64,000 bases of DNA, from positions 1,364,001-1,428,000 of the forward strand of contig NZ_CP098813.1 of assembly GCF_036825535.1 (NCBI RefSeq). Direction: 5' to 3'. Both the position numbers and the translations under genes were made by a program. A model generated the notes under the pieces. It did no database searches, had not been told where the DNA came from, and saw nothing but the letters and a program-made list of their open reading frames with translations. Of this stretch, positions 8,557 to 17,709 are shown one piece after another. Positions within the stretch are counted from its first letter, which is position 1; each line of letters starts with the position of its first letter. This DNA is from Parasalinivibrio latis. Lineage in GTDB: Bacteria > Pseudomonadota > Gammaproteobacteria > Enterobacterales > Vibrionaceae.

Positions 8557-9522
8557 ATGACCGTTGCCCGTAAATATCAGATTAGTCTTGAAGCCACACC
8601 TTACTATCACTGCGTTTCTCGTTGTGTCCGGCGTGCTTTTCTGTGCGGAACGGATGAATATACGGGCAAAAGTTATGAACACCGGAAAGCATGGATAGAA
8701 AACAGAATTCACCAGCTTTCCACTGCTTTCGCCATCAATATCTGTGCCTATGCGGTGATGAGTAATCATTACCATCTGGTTTGTCATGTAGATAAAACCA
8801 AAGCTTTGAGTTGGAGCCGGGAAGAAGTCATTGAACGTTGGCGCGCTTGCCATAAAACCCTTCCTGTGATGGTTGAGCGTTTCCTAAGTGGTGAGGCTCT
8901 GGGTGAAGCACAGATGATGCTGGTTGATGAGACGGTTGAGAGCTGGCGGAAACGGCTCTACAGCCTCAGCGAGTTTATGAAATCCCTCAACGGTGATATC
9001 GCTAAACAAGCCAATCAAGAGGACAAATGTACCGGCCACTTTTGGGAAGGACAATTTAAAAGCCAGGCGCTTCTTGATGAAAAGGCGTTAGCGGCTGCCA
9101 TGGCATATGTGGATTTAAACCCAGTCAGAGCAGGCGTTGCCAAAACACCCGAAACGTCACCGCATACCTCAGTCAAACGGCGTATTCAGTCTCTTAAGGA
9201 AAATCAGCAACAGCCATCCTGCCTGCATCCATTTATTGGAAATCCGGGCAATAAACTGAAAGACGGTATTCCTTTCAAGTTACTTGACTACCTTGAGCTT
9301 GTGGACTGGACAAGCCGCCAATGGCGGGATGACAAAGCCTCGGTGTCCTTAGCGCTCCCCGGTCTTTTGGTACGAGTAGGTCTGGATGCAGAGGAATGGC
9401 TCGAAGTGACTGCGACATTAGAGCGGCAAGACAGTCAGTTAGTTGGCACACCGTTGGCTATTTCCGAAGCGCTTCCATCCCTCAATCGAAAACGCATTCG
9501 CGGTCGAAGACTCGCAGCATAA
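8557..9522 (+). CDS. Y1/HUH (REP-associated tyrosine-type) transposase
   Basis: A 321-residue protein with the IS200-like Y1 transposase core. The HUH metal-binding motif is NHYHLV (70-75) and the likely catalytic tyrosine is Y184 in AMAYVDLNPVRAG. The N-terminal YYHCVSR strand is typical of RAYT proteins. The C-terminal 120 residues go beyond the core and are found in the longer RAYT-like transposases of marine gammaproteobacteria. These enzymes cut and join single-stranded DNA at repeat ends. The frame is intact, so the protein may be active. Confidence 0.85.
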   Translation: MTVARKYQISLEATPYYHCVSRCVRRAFLCGTDEYTGKSYEHRKAWIENRIHQLSTAFAINICAYAVMSNHYHLVCHVDKTKALSWSREEVIERWRACHKTLPVMVERFLSGEALGEAQMMLVDETVESWRKRLYSLSEFMKSLNGDIAKQANQEDKCTGHFWEGQFKSQALLDEKALAAAMAYVDLNPVRAGVAKTPETSPHTSVKRRIQSLKENQQQPSCLHPFIGNPGNKLKDGIPFKLLDYLELVDWTSRQWRDDKASVSLALPGLLVRVGLDAEEWLEVTATLERQDSQLVGTPLAISEALPSLNRKRIRGRRLAA

Positions 9523-9692
9523 CCGCCTGAAATCACCTCAACTCTATAACTGCCATATTTGGCGATTGCCGTATGCCTGAAACTTGCTGAGACCTACGGG
9601 CAAGGCAAAGATTTGCAAGAATTCCATCAGGTTGTTTTAAAGGGGGCAGCATTGGGGCTATACATATTGTCATTTATGACTCTGTAACTTTG

Positions 9693-9711
9693 TAAGGTGT
9701 GTGTCCTATTA
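9693..9711 (-). repeat. Right terminal inverted repeat of the Y1 transposase element
   Basis: TAAGGTGTGTGTCCTATTA. It is the inverted partner of 8414-8432 and lies 6 bp before the stop codon of the truncated IS256-type gene. Confidence 0.7.
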
Positions 9712-9717
9712 AGTCCG

Positions 9718-10866
9718 CTAATTTCTGATGGGCATCGTCCATTTCTTGGAAGCATCCTGGATCGCTAAGAAGATCACTTTCCTTGCCGACTCGTCAGTCG
9801 GGAACAACTTACGTTTTTTGATGGCCTTACGGATAACGCTGTTGAGGGACTCAATCGCGTTGGTAGTGTAAATCGCTTTTCGAATGTCCTCCGGATAATT
9901 AAATAGGGTATTAAGATTCTCCCAGTTCGCTCTCCACGAGCGGCTGATTTGTGGGTATTTAGCGTCCCAACGTTCAGAGAACGCATCCAACGCCAGTAGT
10001 GCATCATCTTCGGTCGCAGATTGATAAATTCGTTTAAGGTCAGTGGTCACTGCCTTGTAGTCTTTCCAAGGAACATACCTGACCGAGTTGCGAACCATGT
10101 GCACGATACAGAGTTGGATTTGCGTCTGTGGGTAAGCGGCATTAATGGCATCAGGGAAGCCCTTGAGGCCATCGACACAGGCTATCAGGATATCTTTCAC
10201 TCCTCTGTTTTGCAGTTTGGTCAGAACGTTTAACCAGAACTTGGCCCCCTCGTTTTCGGACAACCACATGCCGAGCAGTTCTTTCTGGCCTTCCATATTC
10301 ACACCGAGCGCAAGATAGACTGACTTGTTGATGACCTGTTTGTCCTGCCTTACTTTGACGACGATGCAATCAAGATAGACGATGGGATACACAGCATCTA
10401 AAGGGCGAGATTGCCACTCTATAACCTGTTCAAGCACCGCATCTGTCACCTTGGAAATCAGCGTTGGTGAGACATCCGCGTCATACATTTCTTTGAAGGT
10501 GACGACGATTTCCCGAGTAGTCATTCCTTTGGCATAGAGGCTGAGGATTTTGTCATCCATCGACTGGAAACGAGTTTGATGCTTGCGGACGAGCTGAGGT
10601 TCGAACGACGCCTCTCTGTCCCTTGGTACATCGATCGGCAGCTCGCCGTCATCGGTGATAATAGTTTTGGATGAATAGCCGTTGCGGCTGTTAGTGCTGG
10701 GTTTTGGGGCATGTTTTTCGTAACCAAGGTGGTCGTCCAGTTCTGCATTTAGGGCAGTTTCGACGGTCACCTTGGTTAACATTTTGCGGAAATCCTCAAG
10801 ATCAGATTGGGACTTGATGGATTTAGCGGCTTCACGAGCAAACGCTTCAAGTGCTTTCTTGTCCAT
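9718..10866 (-). pseudogene. IS256-family transposase, truncated at its C-terminus
   Basis: 382 residues with the DDE residues D166 (YLDCIVVKV), D232 (CVDGLKGFPDA) and E339 (NAIESLNS). The N-terminal part matches the IS256/mutator family throughout. The reading frame stops right after KKWTMPIRN. Family members I recall continue for roughly 15-20 more residues (W-x-L-A-M-x-x-F). The stop falls 6 bp from the inverted repeat of the neighbouring element. Only the 5' terminal repeat of the IS is found. All catalytic residues remain, so it could still be expressed, but the element lacks one end. Confidence 0.75.
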
Positions 10867-10898
10867 GCTGTCTATCCTTAGCCTTTAGGCTGAAGCTT

Positions 10899-10928
10899 AG
10901 ACAATTACACAGAATTCAGGACAGTCTC
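10899..10928 (-). repeat. Terminal inverted repeat (5' end) of the IS256-type element
   Basis: On the minus strand the sequence GAGACTGTCCTGAATTCTGT begins at 10928. It precedes the transposase start by about 60 bp, as the left end of an IS256-family element should. No matching right end is present in the window. Confidence 0.6.
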
Positions 10929-11223
10929 GGTTACTTTGTAGTGGTCATCTAATTCCGGACACTTTATTTAGGTGTTGAACAAGCCCGTCCTCTATATAAG
11001 TAAATTACTCGGATTCGTACAGGAAGGTAGGTCGCCCCTATCAGAATGACTGGTTAGCGCTGAAAGTGACATTAATCATTAAGAGACACTTACCATCCAT
11101 TCTTTGCCAAAACTCAGCTTATGCGAAGCGTGTGGCTGAGAACATCGACTCTAACTAACTTTTTGTCCAAAAGTAAGCTAAACCACCATCCATCCAACCA
11201 ACCATCTTGATTCCCAATAGACA
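10929..11223. other. Intergenic stretch after the IS remnant
   Basis: About 300 bp without a credible gene. Sequence at 10937-10970 (GTGGTCATCTAATTCCGGAC and on) has the look of another insertion-sequence end, but no partner was found. The rest shows nothing recognisable. Confidence 0.35.
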
Positions 11224-11248
11224 GGGAAGTGGGCAAAACCCACTTCCC
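11224..11248 (-). terminator. Stem-loop after choV
   Basis: GGGAAGTGGG (11224-11233) pairs perfectly with CCCACTTCCC (11239-11248) around a 5-nt loop, 23 bp past the choV stop. There is no clear U-tract on the minus strand, so it may be a terminator aided by other factors or an mRNA-end stabiliser. Confidence 0.55.
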
Positions 11249-11270
11249 GGAATTTAATTTCCTACGCCCC

Positions 11271-12461
11271 TCACGCCGCCTGCGAGAAGTGCTTGCCCAG
11301 CAGGGCGTGGTAGAAATCCTTGTCTGACAGTACGCCAACAATCTTGCTTTCATCCGAAAGCAGTACCGGTTGGCCGGTGTGGTAGCGGATTTCCAGTGCC
11401 TGTCGCATAGAAATATCGACGGGTGTAACCACCACGCAATCCGGTTTCAGGTTGGCAATATTTTCACCTTCATTCCAGTGGAGCAGTTCCAGTGCTTCAC
11501 CCTGTCGGCTGGCTCCCAGAATTTCGCCGTTACCGTTGGTGGAAAGGCATGTCTGCTCATGTTGGTTCAGTACCAGCATGTCATCCAGGCGTTCCAACTG
11601 GGCGATATCTGTCATCAGTGAACGGCCGCGCAAGACATTGAGCGGGTTGGTGTGGGAAACAAAATCCTCAACGTATTTGTTTTCCGGCCGAAGTACGATG
11701 TCTTCCGGGCGTCCATGCTGGATGATTTTGCCCGACTCCATAATGGCGATATTAGTGCCGATTTTCAGGGCTTCATCCAGATCGTGGCTGACGAAAAGGA
11801 TGGTTTTGTTTAACTGGCGTTGCAGCTCAATCAATTCATCCTGAAGCTGGGCGCGGATCAGCGGATCCAGTGCCGAGAAGGGCTCATCCATCAGCAGGAT
11901 ATCGGTATCCATTGTAAATGCACGGGCAAGGCCGACACGTTGCTGCATACCGCCGGAGAGCTCATGCGGGAAAGAATCCTTCCATTCTGACAGCCCGACC
12001 ATGTCGATTTTTTCCATTGCACGCTTGCGCCGTTCCGGCTTGGGAATGCCCTGCATTTCCAGACCGAATGCGACGTTATCCAGCACGCTAAGCCACGGCA
12101 TCAGGGCAAATTTCTGGAATACCATGGATACACGTTTGGAACGAAGGTGGCGAAGCGTCTCTTCGTTACAGGTGGCAAGGTCCACCATCTGGTCGCCGTC
12201 GCGGACTTCCAGAGAGCCGCGGGTAATCGGGTTCAACCCGTTCACCGCTCTGAGCAGTGATGACTTCCCGGAGCCGGACAGCCCCATAAGTACACAGATT
12301 TCTCCCTGTCGAACAGAGATAGAGGCATCATGTACCGCGACGACATCGCCAGATTGATCGAGGATATCCTGACGGGTTTTGCCGCTGTCCAGCAGTTCAA
12401 GTGCTTTGTTAACGGTAGAGCCGAATACGACGTCGAGGTTTTTTACGGTTACTGCATCCAT
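11271..12461 (-). CDS. choV: Choline/betaine ABC transporter ATP-binding protein with CBS domain
   Basis: 396 residues. Walker A GLSGSGKSS is at 60-68, signature LSGG at 168-171 and DEPFSALDP at 192-200, followed by a C-terminal CBS-type region (about 325-390). The N-terminal FGSTVNKALELLDSGKTRQDIL is typical of choline-specific ChoV/ProV ATPases. It energises import of choline, the precursor that BetA and BetB oxidise to glycine betaine. It is the last gene of the bet-cho operon, 2 bp after choW. CBS domains in this class sense ionic strength or nucleotides; here that role is inferred. Confidence 0.92.
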   Translation of the reverse strand: MDAVTVKNLDVVFGSTVNKALELLDSGKTRQDILDQSGDVVAVHDASISVRQGEICVLMGLSGSGKSSLLRAVNGLNPITRGSLEVRDGDQMVDLATCNEETLRHLRSKRVSMVFQKFALMPWLSVLDNVAFGLEMQGIPKPERRKRAMEKIDMVGLSEWKDSFPHELSGGMQQRVGLARAFTMDTDILLMDEPFSALDPLIRAQLQDELIELQRQLNKTILFVSHDLDEALKIGTNIAIMESGKIIQHGRPEDIVLRPENKYVEDFVSHTNPLNVLRGRSLMTDIAQLERLDDMLVLNQHEQTCLSTNGNGEILGASRQGEALELLHWNEGENIANLKPDCVVVTPVDISMRQALEIRYHTGQPVLLSDESKIVGVLSDKDFYHALLGKHFSQAA

Positions 12462-12463
12462 AA

Positions 12464-13312
12464 TTATCCCTCCTTGTTCTGGCTGGCAGGGGCTTTACAC
12501 AGGCGGTCGAGGATGATGGCAACCAGTACGATGGCGAGGCCAGCCTCAAAACCCTGTGAAATGTTGACGGTATTCAGTGCCCGGATAACAGGTTTGCCGA
12601 GGCCGTCAGCACCAACCAGTGCCGCAATCACCACCATGGACAGTGACAGCATGATGCATTGGGTAATGCCCGCCATAATATTTGGCATGGCCGCCGGGAG
12701 CTCGACTTTCAGTAGCAGTTTGGTTTGGGTTGCACCGAACGCTTTACCAGCTTCAATCAGCTCTTCCGGTACGCTGCGAATGCCGAGGTAAGTCAGTCGA
12801 ATTGGGGCGGCAATGGCAAATATGATGGTGGAAATCAGGCCGGGTACCACACCAAGGCCAAAGAGTACCAACGTTGGGATCAGGTACACGAAGGTTGGGA
12901 TGGTCTGCATCAGGTCGAGAACCGGTCGCATAAAGGTATACAGCCACGGGCGGTGGGCAGCTAGGATGCCGATCGGTACGCCTATCATGACTGACAGGGC
13001 CGTGGCGGCGAGTACCAGCACAAAGGTTTCCAGCATTTCATCCCAGTAACCCAGGTTCAGGATCAGTAGCAGGGCTGCCACGACAAAAATGACAAGCGGA
13101 ATGCTGCGGTGCAGGAGCCACGCAACGGCTGCCGTCATCAGAATAGGCAATGCCGGTGGCATCCATTTGAAGGTATCCACACCAATGAGAATCAGCCACT
13201 CAAGCGAGAGTGAGAGGGCATCGAAAAAACCGGCTGCATTGGTGGTCAGCCAGTCTACGAATGACTCCATCCAGCTTCCGAGTGGAATTTTATTATCTGT
13301 TATCCAGTTCAT
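12464..13312 (-). CDS. choW: Choline/betaine ABC transporter permease
   Basis: 282 residues, with about six or seven membrane helices and the permease sequence GAxxxQLLxxVxLPxAxPxIxxG, seen here as FGATQTKLLLKVELPAAMPNIMAG (about 190-213), which docks to the ATPase. It belongs to the ProW/OpuAB class. It lies between choX and choV in the same direction. The 59-bp gap after choX carries a stem-loop, so its expression may be lower than that of the binding protein. Confidence 0.92.
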   Translation of the reverse strand: MNWITDNKIPLGSWMESFVDWLTTNAAGFFDALSLSLEWLILIGVDTFKWMPPALPILMTAAVAWLLHRSIPLVIFVVAALLLILNLGYWDEMLETFVLVLAATALSVMIGVPIGILAAHRPWLYTFMRPVLDLMQTIPTFVYLIPTLVLFGLGVVPGLISTIIFAIAAPIRLTYLGIRSVPEELIEAGKAFGATQTKLLLKVELPAAMPNIMAGITQCIMLSLSMVVIAALVGADGLGKPVIRALNTVNISQGFEAGLAIVLVAIILDRLCKAPASQNKEG

Positions 13313-13341
13313 GTGTACTCCATAACCTTTCCGGGTGGAAA

Positions 13342-13362
13342 ACTGCCCACAGTGTGGGCAGT
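13342..13362 (-). promoter_or_regulatory. Intercistronic stem-loop between choX and choW
   Basis: ACTGCCCAC and GTGGGCAGT pair perfectly around AGT. An outer TCCGGG/CCCGGA helix can extend it. On the minus strand a TTTT follows. It resembles a partial terminator or mRNA-stabilising hairpin that leaves more binding-protein message than permease message. Confidence 0.55.
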
Positions 13363-13371
13363 CCCGGAAGC

Positions 13372-14331
13372 TTAGATATTCAGATAGGATTTAACCGCCG
13401 GGAGGGCATCCTGCCCATCCAGGGTTTTTACACCTGACAGCCATTGATCAAGCACGGCCGGGTTGGCTTTCAGCCAGGCTTTTGCCGCTGCATCTGGCTT
13501 CTGGCCCTGGTTAAGAATGGCGTCCATCACCTCGTTTTCCATTTTCAGGCTGAATTCGAGGTTTTTCAGGAGTTGACCAACATTCGGGCAGTCTGCCGTG
13601 TAGTTCTGGCGCACGTTGGTGTAGACGCTGGCACCGCCGTAGTTGGGGCCAAAGTAGTCATCACCGCCGTCAAGGTATTCGATTTCAAAGTTGCTGTTCA
13701 TCGGGTGAGGAGCCCAACCGAGGAAAACAATCCAGTTGTCACGGCGTACTGCACGTTTTACCTGTGACATCATGCCGGCTTCACTGGACTCAACGAGGTT
13801 GAAGCCTTTCAGGCCGAACGCATTTTTGTCGATCATGTCCTGGATCAGGCGGTTGCCGTCGTTACCCGGCTCAATCCCATAAATACGGTCTTTGAATTCA
13901 TCTGCGTATTTGGCGATATCTGCAAAGGTCTTTACGCCGCCATCGAAGGCATATTTTGGTACAGCCAGGGTGTATTTAGCGCCTTCCAGGTTTGCGCGAA
14001 CCGTTTCAACGGTACCGGCGTCACGGTATTTCGCGATATCGGCTTCCATGGTCGGCATCCAGTTGCCAAGGAAAACATCAACATCGCCGTTTGCCAGCGA
14101 GGTGTAGGTTACAGGGACAGAGAGTAACTGGGTGTTGGTCTGGTAACCCATGCCTTGAAGCACTTCACTGGTCACTGCTGTGGTGGCAGTGATGTCGGTC
14201 CAGCCTACATCTGAGAACTTTACAGTTTCACATTGGTTGGCCATCGCCGAAGCGGAGGCCAGACTGGCGGTCAAGATCAGGGTCGCAGTGGCCAGACTGT
14301 TGGTTTTCTTAAGGTTTTGTACCTTATCCAT
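13372..14331 (-). CDS. choX: Choline-binding periplasmic protein of an ABC transporter
   Basis: 319 residues with a signal peptide ending near ASAMA (about 31). The ligand-box sequences FLGNWMPTMEAD, PGNDGNR and FLGWAPHPMN match the ChoX/ProX (OpuAC) class, whose aromatic residues hold the trimethylammonium group by cation-pi contacts. The gene follows betA after a 107-bp gap, in one operon with the choline oxidation genes. Together they argue for choline over preformed betaine as main ligand; the specificity is inferred. Confidence 0.9.
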   Translation of the reverse strand: MDKVQNLKKTNSLATATLILTASLASASAMANQCETVKFSDVGWTDITATTAVTSEVLQGMGYQTNTQLLSVPVTYTSLANGDVDVFLGNWMPTMEADIAKYRDAGTVETVRANLEGAKYTLAVPKYAFDGGVKTFADIAKYADEFKDRIYGIEPGNDGNRLIQDMIDKNAFGLKGFNLVESSEAGMMSQVKRAVRRDNWIVFLGWAPHPMNSNFEIEYLDGGDDYFGPNYGGASVYTNVRQNYTADCPNVGQLLKNLEFSLKMENEVMDAILNQGQKPDAAAKAWLKANPAVLDQWLSGVKTLDGQDALPAVKSYLNI

Positions 14332-14438
14332 GTCAGGTTCCTCTTCCTTTTTTGTTTGCCTGCTAGGCAGTGAACCGGTTTCCCGGTTGTTACGCGGTAC
14401 GCCGTCACTGGCATACCGCTTACGAATGTTCGGGGTCT

Positions 14439-16154
14439 TTACGCTGTTTTTGTTTCTCCGGCTTCCGGCAGATTTGGCGAATGTCCCTGGCGCTGGCGGG
14501 TTTGCCAGTGCTCATCCAGCCAGACGTCTGCGTTTGAAGCAGGAAGCGGCTGTTTGCCAAGGATTAAGTCTGCTGCTTTCTCACCGACCATAATCGTTGG
14601 CCCATTCAGGTTGCCATTGGGGATGGTCGGGAAAATTGACGAGTCAACCACGCGCAATGATTCAATCCCGCGTACCCGGCACTGGCTGTCGAGTACCGCC
14701 AAGGGGTCGTTGTCTGCCCCCATTTTGCAGGTGCAGGATGGGTGGTAGGCGCTTTCGACGTTTTCACGTACCCATTGGTCAATTTGTTCGTCAGACTGAA
14801 CGAGAGGGCCGGGCTGGATTTCACCGTCGCGGTATTGCGCCATCGCCGGTTGCTCAAGGATTTCACGGGTCAGGCGGATACAGTCGCGCCAGTCCTGTTT
14901 GTCCTGCTCAGTGCTGATGTAGTTGAATTGAATGCCCGGCTTGGCCTTCGGATCGGCTGAGGTTATCCAGACTTTTCCGCGGCTCTCCGGTTTGTTCGGG
15001 CCAACGTGCACCTGGAAACCGTGGCCTTTAAATGCAGCCTGGCCGTCGTATCGCATTGCGGCAGGCAGGAAATGGTACTGAATGTTTGGCCATTTTAATC
15101 CGGCGCGGGAGCGGATAAAGGCACAGGATTCAAAATGGTTGGTCGCGCCAAGCCCGTCTTTAAACAGGATCCAGCGCGTACCGATCAGCCCCTTGCTGAT
15201 AAGCCCAAGTTTGCCGTTCAGGGTGATGGGTTGCTTGCAGTGATACTGGAAGTAGACTTCCAGGTGATCCTGGAGGTTTTCACCGACGCCGGGCAGGTTA
15301 TGGACAACGGGCACTCCGGCTTTTTCCAGCACGTCAGCCGGGCCAATGCCGGAGAGTTGCAGGAGTTGGGGTGAACCGATAGAGCCGGCACACAGCACAA
15401 CTTCTGTCGAGGCAGTTGCTTTTTGAATCTTGCCATTCACTTCGAATTCAATACCGACAGCCTTTTTGCTTTCCAACAGAACCTTGCGTGTCAGGACGCC
15501 GGTTTTCAGGGTCAGGTTGGGGCGTTTCATGGCGCGGCGAAGATAGGCATTGGATGTTGAGGCTCGAACGCCTTTATCTACCGTCATATGCATGGGGCCA
15601 AAGCCTTCCTGACGGTAGCCGTTATAATCCTGGGTTTCCGGGTAACCGGCCTGCTTTCCGGCATCGATAAATGCCTGGTACAGGGGGTTCAGTTCCATGT
15701 GGTTGCCGTTGCAGGTGCCCACAGGGCCATTTCCGCCACGGTATTCATCTTCCCCGCCTTCCCAGGTTTCTGCGCGTTTGAAGTAGGGCAGGCAGTTGGC
15801 ATAGCCCCAGCCGGCTGCGCCATGTTCTTCCCATTCATCAAAGTCACAGGCGTGGCCTCGCACGTAAACCATCCCGTTGATGGATGAGCTTCCACCCATC
15901 ACTTTGCCGCGAGGGCAATGCAGTTTACGGTTATCGAGGCCTTCTTCCTCAACGGTTTCAAACTGCCACGCATACTTTTCGGTATTCATGGGGTAAGAAA
16001 GGGCAGTTGGCATCTGGATAAAGATGCTGCGGTCTGTTCCGCCGGCTTCCAATAACAGCACGTTGTGTTGCCCGCTCTCGGTAAGGCGATCTGCAATTAC
16101 GCAGCCTGCTGAACCGGCACCGACAACAATGTAATCAAATTGCAATTCCTTCAC
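14439..16154 (-). CDS. betA: Choline dehydrogenase (GMC oxidoreductase)
   Basis: 571 residues. The FAD-binding GAGSAG is at about 12-17, followed by the GMC signatures GGSSSINGMVYVRGHACDFDEW (about 86-107) and GSIGSPQLLQLSGIG. The C-terminal YHPSCTCKMG supplies the catalytic His region. It oxidises choline to betaine aldehyde, and can go on to glycine betaine, at the inner membrane. It follows betB in the operon. Length is normal for BetA (550-570). Confidence 0.95.
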   Translation of the reverse strand: MKELQFDYIVVGAGSAGCVIADRLTESGQHNVLLLEAGGTDRSIFIQMPTALSYPMNTEKYAWQFETVEEEGLDNRKLHCPRGKVMGGSSSINGMVYVRGHACDFDEWEEHGAAGWGYANCLPYFKRAETWEGGEDEYRGGNGPVGTCNGNHMELNPLYQAFIDAGKQAGYPETQDYNGYRQEGFGPMHMTVDKGVRASTSNAYLRRAMKRPNLTLKTGVLTRKVLLESKKAVGIEFEVNGKIQKATASTEVVLCAGSIGSPQLLQLSGIGPADVLEKAGVPVVHNLPGVGENLQDHLEVYFQYHCKQPITLNGKLGLISKGLIGTRWILFKDGLGATNHFESCAFIRSRAGLKWPNIQYHFLPAAMRYDGQAAFKGHGFQVHVGPNKPESRGKVWITSADPKAKPGIQFNYISTEQDKQDWRDCIRLTREILEQPAMAQYRDGEIQPGPLVQSDEQIDQWVRENVESAYHPSCTCKMGADNDPLAVLDSQCRVRGIESLRVVDSSIFPTIPNGNLNGPTIMVGEKAADLILGKQPLPASNADVWLDEHWQTRQRQGHSPNLPEAGETKTA

Positions 16155-16234
16155 CTTGGTATCCTCTTCCTGTGTTGCTCTGGTGAATGTCCTTTTCTCT
16201 TGGCGTTTTCGTTTTTATAAGCTCATCAAAGGAA

Positions 16235-17692
16235 TCAGTACGGGCTTTCCAAATCACCCAACTCAATGTAGACACTCTTGGTCTGGGTGTAGTGATTCAG
16301 CGTTTCAATACCGTTTTCACGCCCAATACCGGACTGTTTGTATCCACCGACCGGCATTTCGGCAGGGGAGGCACCCCAGGTGTTGATCCAGCAAATACCG
16401 GCTTCCATGCGGGCAATAACCCGGTGTGCGCGGGAAAGGTTGGTGGTGAACAGGCCGGCGGCAAGACCGAAGTTGGTGTTGTTGGCGCGAGCGATAACGC
16501 TTTCTTCATCGGAAAATTTCAGTACAGACATTACCGGCCCGAAGATCTCTTCGGTGACATTTGGCATGTTATCGGTGCAGTCAGCAAAGACAGTGGGCTG
16601 AACGAAATTGCCTTTGTCCAGGCCGTTTTCGGTGACTCGTTCCCCGCCACAAACCAGGCGGGCACCGGCATCTTTGGCCTGCTGAATATACTCAAGCACT
16701 TTTTCCATATGCCCGGCGGAAATAAGTGCACCAATCTGGGTGGCCGGATCGGTAGGGTCGCCGATAACCAGTTTTTCTGTACGAGCCTTTAGGCGGCTGA
16801 GGAACTCGTCGTAAAGTCTTTCATGAACAAAGACCCGGGTACCATTGGTACAGACTTCGCCCTGGGTATAGAAGTTAGCCAACATCGCTCCGCTGACGGC
16901 GTTGTCGAGGTCAGCATCTTCGAACACAATCAGTGGTGACTTTCCACCCAGTTCCATGGTGACTTCTTTAAGAGATCCGGCTGCGTCGGCCATCACCTTC
17001 TTGCCGGTACCGCACTCACCGGTGAAGGAAACCTTGGCGATTTCGGGATGGCGGGAGAGCATCTGTCCTACGCGATAGTCACCCTGGACGACATTGAAAA
17101 CGCCGTCAGGTAAACCGGCTTCGGTAAAGATTTCCGCCAGCTTCAGCGCAGTAAGCGGGGTTTCTTCAGAAGGCTTGAATATGAGGCAGTTTCCGGCCGC
17201 GAGGGCCGGGCCGGATTTCCACATGGCGATTTGTACCGGGTAATTCCATGCCCCAATACCGGCGCAAATACCTAACGGCTCGCGGCGGGTATAGAAGAAT
17301 TGGTTTTGGCCCAGAACCTGCTGCTCGCCATGAAGGGAAGCGGCGAGTCCCGCGTAGTATTCAATGACATCGGCACCGGTAACAATGTCCACACAGTCGG
17401 CTTCCTGAATCGGTTTCCCTGTATCGAGCACTTCGAGCATTGCCAACTCATCGTTTCGCTCCCGAAGAATTGCTACGGCACGGTTGAGGATGCGGCCACG
17501 TTCGGTGCCGGTCATTGCTGACCATACCTTGAAGCCTTTCTTTGCAGATGCCACGGCAGCATCGACGTCGGCTTGTGATGCCTGCTGGATATTGGCGATG
17601 ACTTCGCCGGTTGCCGGATTCCGGGTTTCGAATGTTTCACCGGAAGTGGCCTGATGATACTGTCCGTGAATATAGAGTTTCTGCGTTTCCAT
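16235..17692 (-). CDS. betB: Betaine aldehyde dehydrogenase
   Basis: 485 residues, NAD(P)-dependent. Catalytic Glu is E247 in MELGGKSP and catalytic Cys is C281 in GEVCTNGTRV. The coenzyme-binding region FTGECGTGKK precedes them. It converts betaine aldehyde to glycine betaine. The frame is open upstream to 17833, but that part would run into betI and is Arg/Cys-rich nonsense; METQKLYIHG at 17692 is the family N-terminus. It sits 17 bp after betI. Confidence 0.95.
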   Translation of the reverse strand: METQKLYIHGQYHQATSGETFETRNPATGEVIANIQQASQADVDAAVASAKKGFKVWSAMTGTERGRILNRAVAILRERNDELAMLEVLDTGKPIQEADCVDIVTGADVIEYYAGLAASLHGEQQVLGQNQFFYTRREPLGICAGIGAWNYPVQIAMWKSGPALAAGNCLIFKPSEETPLTALKLAEIFTEAGLPDGVFNVVQGDYRVGQMLSRHPEIAKVSFTGECGTGKKVMADAAGSLKEVTMELGGKSPLIVFEDADLDNAVSGAMLANFYTQGEVCTNGTRVFVHERLYDEFLSRLKARTEKLVIGDPTDPATQIGALISAGHMEKVLEYIQQAKDAGARLVCGGERVTENGLDKGNFVQPTVFADCTDNMPNVTEEIFGPVMSVLKFSDEESVIARANNTNFGLAAGLFTTNLSRAHRVIARMEAGICWINTWGASPAEMPVGGYKQSGIGRENGIETLNHYTQTKSVYIELGDLESPY

Positions 17693-17709
17693 TTGGCTAA
17701 AACCTTCAA

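Larger units (their letters stand above)
8414..9711 (+). mobile_element. Transposase element bounded by 19-bp inverted repeats
   Basis: About 1.3 kb. Inverted repeats at 8414-8432 and 9693-9711 enclose one transposase gene of the Y1/HUH superfamily. The right end abuts the truncated IS256-type transposase gene, so this insertion, or a deletion linked to it, probably removed that gene's 3' end. The exact outer boundaries are not certain. Confidence 0.6.
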
